Source of the DNA: Candidatus Thorarchaeota archaeon
GTDB taxonomy: Archaea > Asgardarchaeota > Thorarchaeia > Thorarchaeales > Thorarchaeaceae
DNA length: 64,000 bases
Reading direction: 5' to 3'
Assembly: GCA_008080745.1 (NCBI GenBank)
Contig: SHMX01000001.1
Span: 1-64,000 of the forward strand
The notes below the pieces were generated by a model. That model was not told the DNA's origin. It did not search any database and was given only the letters and a program-made list of their open reading frames with translations. This document shows positions 55,714 to 64,000 of this stretch, piece by piece (positions within the stretch are counted from its first letter, which is position 1; every line of letters begins with the position of its first letter). Position numbers and translations under genes: made by a program.

Positions 55714-55950
55714 TTAGAGAGATTTACTCCATTGTTTGTAAGCAAGTTCAATGTCCTTATCGGTTATCGTTTTTCTATCCGCATGTGTGGTGAGTTCATA
55801 GGCTCGCTTAGCTAGGTATTCGCCTACTTCTTCTAAAATTTGTGCTAATCGCTCTGCACCCTTGTCACTCACACGTCCAGCACCAGCACTTCTAATAAGA
55901 CGGTCAACGGGAGCGACCGGAAGGATTCTGTCTTTTCTTGATCGAGGCAT
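55714..55950 (-). CDS. Archaeal histone
   Basis: A 78-aa histone-fold protein. It has LPVAPVDRLIRSAGAGRVSD (helix 1 and loop 1), GAERLAQILEEVGEYLAKRA (helix 2), ELTTHADRKTITDKDIELAY (loop 2, RKTI motif, helix 3). The core arginine, RKT loop and Asp pair expected for dimer and DNA binding are present. It is slightly longer than the usual 66-70 aa owing to an N-terminal MPRSRKDRI extension, a possible short basic tail. GGAGT lies nine bases before ATG 55950. Confidence 0.95.
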   Translation of the reverse strand: MPRSRKDRILPVAPVDRLIRSAGAGRVSDKGAERLAQILEEVGEYLAKRAYELTTHADRKTITDKDIELAYKQWSKSL

Positions 55951-56011
55951 ATCAGATTTACTCCTAATTGATATTTTGAAGTTCTTATAACCCTTATTTT
56001 GTATTTTATAC

Positions 56012-56019
56012 TATTTAAA
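56012..56019 (-). promoter_or_regulatory. TATA box of the histone gene
   Basis: TTTAAATA on the - strand, about 62 bases before the ATG. The predicted leader of about 38 bases would contain the GGAGT site. Confidence 0.55.
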
Positions 56020-56094
56020 CGCTTGTAAATCAGGAAATAACAAATATAATGAAGTTATATTGGATTCTGTTGACCGTGAATATCAGCGATGAAG

Positions 56095-57300
56095 CTAATG
56101 CCTAGGCTCTGATCGTCCGCGTCTTAGATACTCTATTTGAGCACTCTTGACTTCCTCATGCAGAATAGACAAGTCCATTTCTTTTTCAGATTTCTCAATA
56201 TCTATCAGTTTAGCATGAAGAAGAGGATATTGGGGTGCAAGAGAACAACACGAAACTGCTTCCTCTGCGAACTTATACGTGCCAATATTTCGTGCCATTT
56301 CTAGGATTTCGACCTTATCGTCACCAACGCAGGGACGTAATATTGGATAATCACATACTGCAGAACTGATGACACGCAGATTATGAGATGTCTGAGAGGC
56401 CTGCTCCCCAAGAATCTCACCTGTAACAATTGCATCAGCATCTTCCAGTATTGCTATCTCACGTGCTAATCGTAACATATTTCGTTTACAGTGAATACAG
56501 GTAGCTCGTTCCACAGCACAGTTTTTTATCACATCTAAATCCGGACCATGTGGAATGATATACAACTTTACTTCAAAACCATAGATATAGTCTGCAAGAA
56601 CCTGAGCTTGGCGAATTGCTAAATCTGTGCAAGCTTCCTGTGAATGGGGGGTATTGTCAAAATATACAAAGATAGGAATACATCCCCGTTTCATGACCTT
56701 GAAGGCTGCTATAGGAGAATCGAGGCCTGTGGATACTGTGCAAACCACCTTTCCTTGAGTACCAGTAGGCATCCCACCGACACCTTCAACTGTCTTTGCG
56801 AACAGATAAGCTCGTTCATTCCGCACTTCAACATACACAGTTTGTTGGGGGGAAGATAAATCAACGCTCAGATCAAGTTCAGGGAGTTCCATTAGAATTT
56901 TAGCTCCCAGCTGTTCTCGTATATCTTGGCTGGAGAAAGTATGATTACCTATACGTCTAGCTCCTACAGCGAAGGAAAGTCCTTCTTTGAATTCGGATTG
57001 TGCTAGTTCAAAGCCAACATCCAACATTGCATCAATAGTTGCAGGAGATATAGCAACCGGTGAGCAGGAAACCACACCAAATACTCTGGCAGTTATTTCT
57101 GCTACCATTTCAGGTTCAGATGTTTCGATGAATATTCTGCCCCATTCTCGTCTAATCTTTTCAATCGGCAACTTATTTTCTTTTATTGCTGACCGGATAT
57201 TTCGAGCTAGGAGTGCAGTCATTCTTTTTCTGGTTTGCTTTGATTTTATTCCAATCTCACCATATCGGACAAGAACCGCAGAGTATTCAGGTTTCATCAT
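56095..57300 (-). CDS. thiI: tRNA 4-thiouridine synthetase ThiI
   Basis: 401 aa from ATG 57300. A ferredoxin-like and THUMP N-terminal half (to about 165) is followed by the PP-loop adenylase, VSTGLDSPIAAFK, a variant of SGGxDS. The later segments IVTGEILGEQASQTSHNL and ILRPCVGDDKVEILEMARNI are typical. There is no rhodanese domain, as in other archaeal ThiI. It makes 4-thiouridine at tRNA position 8 and may serve thiazole synthesis. CxxC pairs such as CIHCKRN may hold a cluster or act in sulfur transfer. A TATA-like CTATATATG lies about 55 bases upstream. Confidence 0.92.
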   Translation of the reverse strand: MMKPEYSAVLVRYGEIGIKSKQTRKRMTALLARNIRSAIKENKLPIEKIRREWGRIFIETSEPEMVAEITARVFGVVSCSPVAISPATIDAMLDVGFELAQSEFKEGLSFAVGARRIGNHTFSSQDIREQLGAKILMELPELDLSVDLSSPQQTVYVEVRNERAYLFAKTVEGVGGMPTGTQGKVVCTVSTGLDSPIAAFKVMKRGCIPIFVYFDNTPHSQEACTDLAIRQAQVLADYIYGFEVKLYIIPHGPDLDVIKNCAVERATCIHCKRNMLRLAREIAILEDADAIVTGEILGEQASQTSHNLRVISSAVCDYPILRPCVGDDKVEILEMARNIGTYKFAEEAVSCCSLAPQYPLLHAKLIDIEKSEKEMDLSILHEEVKSAQIEYLRRGRSEPRH

Positions 57301-57425
57301 GAAACATCTCAATTAGTTTCAGATATAGAGCTAATAAGGCAATTCATCGTACCATATATAGACATACATTTACTGAATACAATATATTTTTCACAGAGAA
57401 TATTTTTGTCAAACAACAGAGAAAG

Positions 57426-58412
57426 ATGATAATGAACCCGAATGAAATTCGTTTTCAGACAGGAAGTATCCTAGAAGAAGAGATACCAAAGCTGGCAGAA
57501 TTTATTGTCGAAATACGTGAGGGTTCTGTATTAGCTCCTCCATATATGACCAAGGAAAAAATACGAAAACAACTTAGAAAATCGGTGGAGAGCGAAGAAT
57601 ATACTCAGATTATCGCAAGGGATGATCATGGACATGTTATGGGATTCATGTCAATTTTCACCGGTTTTGAATCCATGGCTTTCATATCAAGTTGGAATCC
57701 AATTGTGGTTGTGAATGAAAACGAAACAAGCATTGCAATAAGATTAGTCGAAAAAGCGAAGGAACTTGCAGTCAAGAGAAATATAGATAGATTAGAAGTA
57801 GTATTTCCCGATATCACCAAGGATCATAGAAAAGTCCTTGCAAAATTCATAGATGTGTACACCCATGCAGGGTTCAGATTAGCTTCAGAAGAGATAAAGA
57901 TGGAGCTGAATTTGGAACTAAATCCTCCCGATGTGCCTGAAATACCACAAGAGGTAAAAATTTGCAAACTAAGTGATATTTCGAATGATGAAATAAAAGA
58001 ATGCTTTGATGGTTCCTTTAAGAATAGTAGAGATCGCCTTTTTCTGAGTATGAATGAAGAACAACAAGAAATTAGCTTTAATTACTGGTTTAATAGAGAA
58101 CGCGATTTCAACGAACAAGCCTCTCTATTAATCCTAAGAGATATGTCTGTAATTGGATATTCCATAGTGCGACCTGATGATGATGTCATGTCAATAGGAC
58201 CTTTTGGAATTATTCCAAGTGAACAGAGGAAAGGACTGGGGAAGCTATTACTCTCACTCTCACTTAGAGAATTGCACAAGCAAGGAATATCTCATTTGAA
58301 AGTGGAAGTAGATAAGGATAACATCACTGCAAGAAAGATCTATGAAAAAGTTGGATTTAAGGAAACCACCTCACAAATATACTATTACTGGAGATCTGTT
58401 AGTGATTTTTGA
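57426..58412 (+). CDS. Tandem GNAT acetyltransferase
   Basis: 328 aa with two GNAT folds. The N-terminal copy (about 5-150) is degenerate (YTQIIARDDHGHVMGFMSIF). The C-terminal copy (about 175-325) has the acetyl-CoA motif SEQRKGLGKLLLSLSL and the ending ITARKIYEKVGFKETTSQIY. The substrate is unknown. First gene of a four-gene + strand operon; its stop overlaps the next gene's upstream ATG (TGATG). AATATATT (57381-57388) is the likely TATA box. Confidence 0.8.
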   Translation: MIMNPNEIRFQTGSILEEEIPKLAEFIVEIREGSVLAPPYMTKEKIRKQLRKSVESEEYTQIIARDDHGHVMGFMSIFTGFESMAFISSWNPIVVVNENETSIAIRLVEKAKELAVKRNIDRLEVVFPDITKDHRKVLAKFIDVYTHAGFRLASEEIKMELNLELNPPDVPEIPQEVKICKLSDISNDEIKECFDGSFKNSRDRLFLSMNEEQQEISFNYWFNRERDFNEQASLLILRDMSVIGYSIVRPDDDVMSIGPFGIIPSEQRKGLGKLLLSLSLRELHKQGISHLKVEVDKDNITARKIYEKVGFKETTSQIYYYWRSVSDF

Positions 58413-58423
58413 TGGTGGAAAGA

Positions 58424-59302
58424 ATGCCAAAAGTAGAAAATTTGGAATTTGAAATTCTATCAGACAATGTCGTAGATAGGAATGGACTCATTGGGTTACC
58501 AGGTTTCTCTGTATTAGTTAGTGCCTATCTCACCAACGGTGAACTTGTCCAAATTGTATTCGATACCACTAGCAACCCGGAAGAACTAAAGAAAAATATA
58601 GACTACTTAGATGTTGATCTTAGTCAAGTTCAACATGTTATTCTAAGTCATGGACATTGGGATCATGTAGCTGGGCTTGGGTTGATTTCTGAATTGATAA
58701 CAAAAAAAGTACCACTCATTTGTCATCCCCATGCTTTACTCCCAAAGTTGCGTAGTAAAAATGGAAAAGAACAAGATATTGGAATTCGAGAATACTTCAC
58801 TATTGGCGAGATTGAGGAGATGTATTCAGTTATGACTACAAGAAAACCATTCAAAATCACAGATTCAATCTTAACAACTGGAGAGATTCCACTAGAAACT
58901 ACTTATGAAAAAAAAGTGGGACGACTCAAAGATATAATGACGGTGATTGATGAGAAAAGAGTTCGAGATGAGATACTTGATGACTTGTCATTGATATTTA
59001 TCATGAGTGATGAAACACTAGTCATACTTACTGGATGTTGTCATGCAGGTCTTGTGAATACCATAAATCAAGCAATGAGAATTACTGGTATTTCCGTTGT
59101 AAAGTTCGTAATAGGAGGATTTCATCTGAGTGGTGCTTCTGAGGAACGATTGCAGAAGACCTGTGAGAAATTGAGAGCGGTTAGAATATCAGGCGTTGCT
59201 CCGGCTCACTGTACAGGGATAAAAGGGAAATGTAAACTTCTTAGTGAATTCAAAAAAGAATACAAAGAAGTAAGAGTAGGTACAAAATTTTCGATATCAT
59301 AG
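58424..59302 (+). CDS. Metallo-beta-lactamase-fold hydrolase (COG1237 type)
   Basis: About 292 aa from ATG 58424, which has GGTGG five bases upstream; ATG 58412 is an alternative that overlaps the previous stop. The metal motif is SHGHWDHVAG. The later TGCCHAGLVNTINQA, IGGFHLSGASEERL and APAHCTG blocks are those of COG1237. Some members of that group make dihydropterin intermediates of methanopterin synthesis. Enzyme activity here is uncertain. It is cytoplasmic and co-transcribed with the GNAT and hydantoinase genes. Confidence 0.8.
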   Translation: MPKVENLEFEILSDNVVDRNGLIGLPGFSVLVSAYLTNGELVQIVFDTTSNPEELKKNIDYLDVDLSQVQHVILSHGHWDHVAGLGLISELITKKVPLICHPHALLPKLRSKNGKEQDIGIREYFTIGEIEEMYSVMTTRKPFKITDSILTTGEIPLETTYEKKVGRLKDIMTVIDEKRVRDEILDDLSLIFIMSDETLVILTGCCHAGLVNTINQAMRITGISVVKFVIGGFHLSGASEERLQKTCEKLRAVRISGVAPAHCTGIKGKCKLLSEFKKEYKEVRVGTKFSIS

Positions 59303-59344
59303 AAAGTCTTCATATTGGGGTATGAATTTTCAATCTTGGTAGAA

Positions 59345-61375
59345 ATGAGAACAATAGGTGTAGATGTTGGTGGTACCTTTACAGATATCATTCTATTTGA
59401 TTCTATGAGTGGTAAAATAGCAGTTCATAAAATACCATCAACACCAAACTCTCAAGACATAGCAGTGGTAAGGGGTATAGAGGAAATTCTGCAAAGAGAG
59501 CAAATCGAACCAGAATCCATCGATAGTGTTGTACATGGAACGACCGTTGCAACTAATGCCATGTTGGAGAGAAAAGGTGCGAGAGTAGGTCTTGTAACAA
59601 CAAAAGGAATAGAAGATGTGTTAGAGATTGGCAGACAGAATAGATTTGATATTTATGATATCCATGCAAGCAGGCCCGAACCGCTCGTAAGAAGATCTGA
59701 TAGAATTGGTGTAGCTGAACGATTAGATTCTAAAGGTATTCCACTATTAGAGTTGACCGAAGAGGAGATTAAAGGAGCTATATCCAGAATTAAAGAATTG
59801 GATTTGCAATCTATCGCAATATCACTGTTATTTTCTTATCAAAACCCAAAACATGAGCTCCAGTTGCTAAGCAGAATTAAACAAGAAACCAATCTATACA
59901 CGGTAGCATCATCTGGTGTTTTACCCGAATTCCGAGAATATGAGAGAACATCTACAACAGTTCTAGAGGCCTATTTAGGCCCACTGGTAATATCCTACCT
60001 AGAAAAACTAGAAGACTCGCTGAGAACGCTCTGCCCCAAGGCTAAACTAACAGTCATGCAATCAAATGGCGGAACTATTCTATGTTCCGAAACTGAAGGT
60101 AGAACAATTGGTTTAGCGATATCAGGTCTTGCGGGAGGAGTAATTGGAGGATGGAATATTGGAAGAAATTCCGGATATACTAAATCCATAACTTTGGATA
60201 TGGGAGGAACTTCATGCGATATCAGTTCAGTAGTAGAAAAAATAATCGTAAGACCAGATAACGATGTGGAAGGACTTCCTATCCGTGTGCCAGCTGTTGA
60301 TGTAAAAACAATCGGAGCAGGTGGAGGAAGTATAGCTTGGATTGATGAAATCGGAGTATTGCATGTGGGTCCACAGAGCGCTGGAGCTGAACCGGGACCT
60401 GCAGCATATGGCAAAGGGGGAGAAAAAGCTACTGTTACTGACGCGAATCTATTACTTGGAAGGCTTAATCCACATAATTTTCTGGGTGGACGTGTTCCAT
60501 TAGATGTTGTATCTTCAAGAGATGCCATCAAAAGGATAGCAGAATCACTCTCCCTATCAATTGAAAGAGCAGCATTAGGAATCATCAAAATTTCTACAAC
60601 CAATATGGTACAAGCAATTCGAGAAGTGACAGTTGAACGAGGTCATGATCCTAGAACATTCACCCTCATACCGTTTGGAGGGGCAGGTCCAACACAGTCC
60701 TGCGAGATTGCGGAGGTACTAGGAATCAACCAGGTGCTAGTACCACCGTATCCAGGAATAACTTCAGCATATGGTCTGATCGTGGCCGATTTTCGTGTTG
60801 ATACCATGAAGTCAGTAATGCTAACTGGGAAAAAAGAGGACGAAAAAATAATACAGGCTGTATTTGTAGAATTGAAGCAGAAAACCATTACGAGGTTGGT
60901 AAAACAGGGAGTAGATGAAAACTCGGTCAGGTTTGAGTTGGGTATTGATATGCGATATGCAGGTCAGTCTCATGAACTTGCTGTAGCTGTTTCTGATAAC
61001 TCAACTGATTACCTCACATCATCGAGAGAATTATTTGAGAGAATACACGAACAGGAGTTTGGATATAGATTACCTGATAGAGAGATAGAATGGGTTACTG
61101 TGAGAGTGGTAGGTGTTGCGCCTCAACTGGGGATTTCAAAAACAGAAATATCTCAAAGAAAAATAAAACAAAATATCCATAAACGAACTGTCATCATGCC
61201 GGATGGAAAGGAATATTCTACCAGAATATTTCAACGAGAGGGTCTCCAAGAGGGAGAAGTAATAGAGGGGCCAGCAATTGTGGAACAGTTAGACACGACA
61301 ATTGTTATTCCACCAAGTTGGAGAGCCATCCAACAAAAAAATGGTACCATGATCATCAGGAGGTTATCCACTTGA
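59345..61375 (+). CDS. Hydantoinase/oxoprolinase subunit A (HyuA family)
   Basis: 676 aa from ATG 59345. An actin-like ATPase fold starts MRTIGVDVGGTFTDIILFD. HGTTVATNAMLERKGARVGL is the family hallmark. SITLDMGGTSCDIS and VDVKTIGAGGGSIAWIDEIG mark the second ATP-binding part. Members use ATP to open cyclic amides such as 5-oxoproline or hydantoins, together with subunit B, or to carboxylate ketones. The B subunit gene overlaps its stop. The substrate cannot be named. Confidence 0.9.
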   Translation: MRTIGVDVGGTFTDIILFDSMSGKIAVHKIPSTPNSQDIAVVRGIEEILQREQIEPESIDSVVHGTTVATNAMLERKGARVGLVTTKGIEDVLEIGRQNRFDIYDIHASRPEPLVRRSDRIGVAERLDSKGIPLLELTEEEIKGAISRIKELDLQSIAISLLFSYQNPKHELQLLSRIKQETNLYTVASSGVLPEFREYERTSTTVLEAYLGPLVISYLEKLEDSLRTLCPKAKLTVMQSNGGTILCSETEGRTIGLAISGLAGGVIGGWNIGRNSGYTKSITLDMGGTSCDISSVVEKIIVRPDNDVEGLPIRVPAVDVKTIGAGGGSIAWIDEIGVLHVGPQSAGAEPGPAAYGKGGEKATVTDANLLLGRLNPHNFLGGRVPLDVVSSRDAIKRIAESLSLSIERAALGIIKISTTNMVQAIREVTVERGHDPRTFTLIPFGGAGPTQSCEIAEVLGINQVLVPPYPGITSAYGLIVADFRVDTMKSVMLTGKKEDEKIIQAVFVELKQKTITRLVKQGVDENSVRFELGIDMRYAGQSHELAVAVSDNSTDYLTSSRELFERIHEQEFGYRLPDREIEWVTVRVVGVAPQLGISKTEISQRKIKQNIHKRTVIMPDGKEYSTRIFQREGLQEGEVIEGPAIVEQLDTTIVIPPSWRAIQQKNGTMIIRRLST

Positions 61376-62952
61376 TTGATGATCCAATACTCTTTGAAGT
61401 AATTAAGAATTCATTAATATCATCATCCAGAGAGATGAGTCAAGCACTGAGGAGAACAGCATTTAGTCCAAATATCAAAGAGAGACGTGATTGTAGTTGT
61501 GCAATATTCGATACAACAGGTAGACTTGTTGCTCAATCTAAGGACATTCCAGTTCATCTTGGTGCAATGCCAATGTCCGTAAAGGCATGCATTGAACAAT
61601 TGGGAGAGGAAATGGTGGAAGACACCATGGCACTGCTAAATGATCCCTTTAGTGGAGGGTCACATCTACCGGATCTGACATTAGTTTCCCCGGTGTTTCA
61701 TAGGAACGAAAGAGTTGCATTTACAGCGAATCGAGCTCATCATGCAGATGTTGGTGGAATCAGTCCAGGTTCTATGCCAGGTATGGCAACATCCATTGAC
61801 GAGGAGGGCGTTCTCATAAAACCTAGGATTATCGTAAGAGATGGAAAATTAGTGAAGGAAACAATAGAAGATCTTCTTGATAGTACTAGAACCCCGAACG
61901 AACGACTTGGAGACCTATCAGCTCAGATTGCTGCAAATATTGTTGGAGGCAGAAGATTACAAGAAGTTGCAAAAAATCATGGCTGGGATATAGTTACTAG
62001 AACTTTCTATGAACTAAGAGATTATTCTGCTCAGATGATGAAAAATGCTATTTCAGAACTTGAAGGTAAGGATTCCGAATTTGTTGATTTCATGGATAGT
62101 GATGGTGTCGGTAATTGGCGTATTCCTATCAAGATAAAGATAAAATTTGAACACAAAGTCATCAGTGTTGATTTTGAAGGAACAGCCAGTCAGGTACTGG
62201 GAAATATTAATTGCCCTCTAGCATCCACATTATCATCAATATACTATGTTTTCATCACAATCTTTGGTACAGGAATTCCAACTAATGAAGGATGCTGGAG
62301 TATTCTGGATGTTAGAGTACCCATAGGATCATTACTTAATCCACAATATCCTGCACCAGTTTCCGCGGGAAATGTAGAAACCTCTCAGAGAATTGTTGAT
62401 GTGGCTCTTGGAGCTCTAGCAGATATTATACCAAATCGTATTCCGGCCTGTAGTCAAGGGACTATGAATAACCTGACCATTGGTGGGATTGATTACCGAA
62501 CAGGCAAACCATTTTCATTCTATGAAACTATTGGTGGTGGGGCTGGAGCAATCAAAGGTGCAAATGGTGCGAGTGGTATTCAAGTACACATGACAAATAC
62601 ATTAAACACACCAATTGAGGCTTTAGAGATAGCCTATCCTCTGTGTATCAGGGCGTATAAAATAAGACAGAATAGTGGAGGCTTAGGAAGATGGAATGGT
62701 GGAGAGGGAATAGTTCGAGAAATCGAAATACTAGCAGATGATTGTGAAGTATCAATACAGTCCGAGAGAAGATATCTGCAGCCATGGGGATTACAAGGTG
62801 GTATGCCTGGAAAAGCGGGATTGAATGAATTGGAATATCAGAAAACCAAACGAAAACTAGAGGCTAAGACCACCATCAAGACACTCGCAGGAACTATAAT
62901 TCGCATAGAAACCCCCGGAGGAGGTGGATGGGGAATCCCATCCAAAATCTAA
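61372..62952 (+). CDS. Hydantoinase/oxoprolinase subunit B (HyuB family)
   Basis: 526 aa from TTG 61372. AGGAGGT lies about 8 bases before it, and the TTGA overlaps subunit A's stop. A start further upstream (61318) would be inside subunit A. Blocks typical of HyuB are DPILFEVIKNSLISSSREM, AQSKDIPVHLGAMPMSV, LLNDPFSGGSHLPDLTLV, NRAHHADVGGISPGSMPG and ETPGGGGWG at the end. It works with subunit A as one enzyme. The overlap shows tight coupling. Confidence 0.92.
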   Translation: MIDDPILFEVIKNSLISSSREMSQALRRTAFSPNIKERRDCSCAIFDTTGRLVAQSKDIPVHLGAMPMSVKACIEQLGEEMVEDTMALLNDPFSGGSHLPDLTLVSPVFHRNERVAFTANRAHHADVGGISPGSMPGMATSIDEEGVLIKPRIIVRDGKLVKETIEDLLDSTRTPNERLGDLSAQIAANIVGGRRLQEVAKNHGWDIVTRTFYELRDYSAQMMKNAISELEGKDSEFVDFMDSDGVGNWRIPIKIKIKFEHKVISVDFEGTASQVLGNINCPLASTLSSIYYVFITIFGTGIPTNEGCWSILDVRVPIGSLLNPQYPAPVSAGNVETSQRIVDVALGALADIIPNRIPACSQGTMNNLTIGGIDYRTGKPFSFYETIGGGAGAIKGANGASGIQVHMTNTLNTPIEALEIAYPLCIRAYKIRQNSGGLGRWNGGEGIVREIEILADDCEVSIQSERRYLQPWGLQGGMPGKAGLNELEYQKTKRKLEAKTTIKTLAGTIIRIETPGGGGWGIPSKI

Positions 62953-62955
62953 ATC

Positions 62956-63705
62956 CTATACATCAAGACCGACGTCTTCGTTGACAGCATTAATTCGGAG
63001 TGTTTTTTTATCCTCTCCAACTGCAATCCGAACATACCAAACAGGTACATAGAAGCCCATTAGTTTCTTGAAGGTGACCTGGTTTTCCACCACTCTTTTT
63101 GCACCTTTTGGACGTTTCTTAGCAGTTTTGCTTACCTGTCTAATTACTTTGTCAATAGAATTGGCCTTCCCAGAGGCTACCTTTGCCTTCCGAATCCATG
63201 CAGGGGTGGCCTTCTTCTTACCAGGACCGGTAAGAAGGCTTTCCATCTGATTGGCCAGTCCTCCCGTTCTTCCATCGACAATCATACTATCAGTACGTTT
63301 CAGTTCATACAATTCAACTATTGGAAGCTTTAGAGCCTTTCCAGGAACTGTTTTGCCTTTGTTTGGTTTCAGTATTTCACCACCCACAAGAGCTCCCTTC
63401 ACATGGTCATTTACACTGAGCTCTTCTTTTCGGATACTGAGATACTGTAGCTCCCAAACGAGATCATAGATACAATAAAATTCGTACTTGATTTTTGGTT
63501 TGCTGACTGAGAGGTCACTAGCAGATACTCCAAATATGCTTGCTCCCTCCTTTTCAGCGATTTCTTTAGCCTCTTCAAGTTTTACTTTTTCCTTGAAGTA
63601 ATACGTCTTCTGTTTCTTGTCATCCACTTCCAACTTGGCGTGTGCACCAGTTGTTTTGAAAGATGAAACAGTAAGACCGGCTTTCTTCCTAGATTTTTTT
63701 GCCAT
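62956..63705 (-). CDS. Lysine-rich protein of unknown function
   Basis: 249 aa from ATG 63705 (63738 is in frame but less likely). It is highly basic, with an AKKSRKKAGL start and a KTAKKRPKGAKRVVE linker. The middle has KIKYEFYCIYDLVWELQYLS. The C-terminus has FYVPVWYVRIAVGEDKKTLR followed by INAVNEDVG, a strand pattern reminiscent of PepSY-like domains. No membrane helix. Nucleic-acid binding is possible from the charge, but I do not recognise the family. Convergent with HyuB, 3 bases apart. Confidence 0.6.
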   Translation of the reverse strand: MAKKSRKKAGLTVSSFKTTGAHAKLEVDDKKQKTYYFKEKVKLEEAKEIAEKEGASIFGVSASDLSVSKPKIKYEFYCIYDLVWELQYLSIRKEELSVNDHVKGALVGGEILKPNKGKTVPGKALKLPIVELYELKRTDSMIVDGRTGGLANQMESLLTGPGKKKATPAWIRKAKVASGKANSIDKVIRQVSKTAKKRPKGAKRVVENQVTFKKLMGFYVPVWYVRIAVGEDKKTLRINAVNEDVGLDV

Positions 63706-63782
63706 TTGGGCACACCGAAGAAATATTCGGAGCTTCACCTTATATGTTCTATTTACATGAATTATGACTACAAATATTCCTA

Positions 63783-64000
63783 CTAGTGTGCAAATGCTAG
63801 CTTTATACCGTCATCAGTAGAATATATCTTAACAAATCCAACTCGCTCAAATTGGAGAAAGGTTCCAGATTTCATATCTTTGATACCTGACTCTGCAAGA
63901 CCAGTAATAACTTCGCCATCAATCATAGTCATCTCAACTGGGACACAATCATGTTTAGGAATCCAATGAATCATTCTTCCTCCAGCATCACGAACATCAT
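63783..64000 (-). CDS. gltX: Glutamyl-tRNA synthetase, C-terminal end (partial)
   Basis: The frame is open to the window edge, giving 72 residues. DVRDAGGRMIHWIP, EMTMIDGEVITGLAESGIKD and GTFLQFERVGFVKIYSTDDG match the anticodon-binding beta-barrel end of archaeal/eukaryotic-type GluRS. It would charge tRNA-Glu. The catalytic domain is outside the window, so completeness cannot be judged. Confidence 0.88.
   Translation of the reverse strand, partial: DVRDAGGRMIHWIPKHDCVPVEMTMIDGEVITGLAESGIKDMKSGTFLQFERVGFVKIYSTDDGIKLAFAH

Noticed and set aside
59995-60603. 202-codon - strand frame opposite HyuA
   Set aside because: Antisense to well-conserved HyuA motifs; the composition is typical of reverse-frame shadows.

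Overview
The window looks archaeal, most likely an Asgard archaeon (Thorarchaeia-like is my best guess; this is inference). It holds a small archaeal histone, an XPB-type helicase, RFC-, Orc1/Cdc6- and RadA-family ATPases, a RIO1-type kinase, an RNA polymerase M/TFS-type zinc ribbon and an archaeal-type GluRS tail. Several mRNAs look leaderless behind TATA boxes, while others use strong GGAGGTG ribosome binding sites with ATG, GTG or TTG starts. By eye the DNA is moderately AT-rich. I see no rRNA, tRNA, CRISPR array, IS element or integrase.

Layout. (1) 1-10237, + strand: the 3' part of a giant surface-protein gene, at least 3,367 aa of Ig-like repeats, one membrane helix and a cytoplasmic tail. 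Its true 5' end lies left of the window. (2) 10.3-16.7 kb: a PLP enzyme of the D-threonine aldolase/D-serine dehydratase family, a membrane-anchored winged-helix/zinc-ribbon protein, two small unknown proteins, a RIO1-kinase operon with a long leader, and an MFS transporter. (3) 16.8-24 kb: information processing. XPB helicase, a RecA/KaiC-like ATPase, an APH-like kinase, a DUF2240-like protein, an RFC-like clamp-loader paralogue, and a protein sharing the XPB N-terminal domain. (4) 24-30.4 kb: membrane proteins, including three tandem proteins of the same architecture, two tandem peroxiredoxins and a lone DppB-like permease. (5) 30.6-39.5 kb: malic enzyme, an M28 peptidase with calcium-binding repeats, a GlcF/GlcD-like pair, an Orc1/Cdc6-like protein and a RadA-like protein that both lack the Walker A lysine, a stand-alone GcvH-like protein and a zinc ribbon. 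(6) 39552-54617, - strand: a second giant gene of 5,021 aa. (7) 54.9-64 kb: DUF2334 deacetylase-like protein, histone, ThiI, a four-gene operon (GNAT, MBL-fold, hydantoinase A and B), a basic unknown protein and the GluRS C-terminus.

The most unusual content is the pair of giant genes. They face each other across about 29 kb and share the same domain order from the tandem 100-aa repeats to the tail. They end in the same membrane helix plus a tail I do not recognise. The larger one also has a signal peptide, two DUF2341-LamG-like modules, six tandem 100-aa repeats and a duplicated five-domain block. I read them as a family of giant, probably calcium-binding adhesion or surface-filament proteins whose conserved tail contacts something in the cytoplasm. 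That role is inference.

A second theme is repurposed or degenerate replication and repair ATPases (RadA-like, Orc1/Cdc6-like, RFC-like), and a possible p52/Tfb2-like partner for XPB 3.6 kb from the XPB gene.
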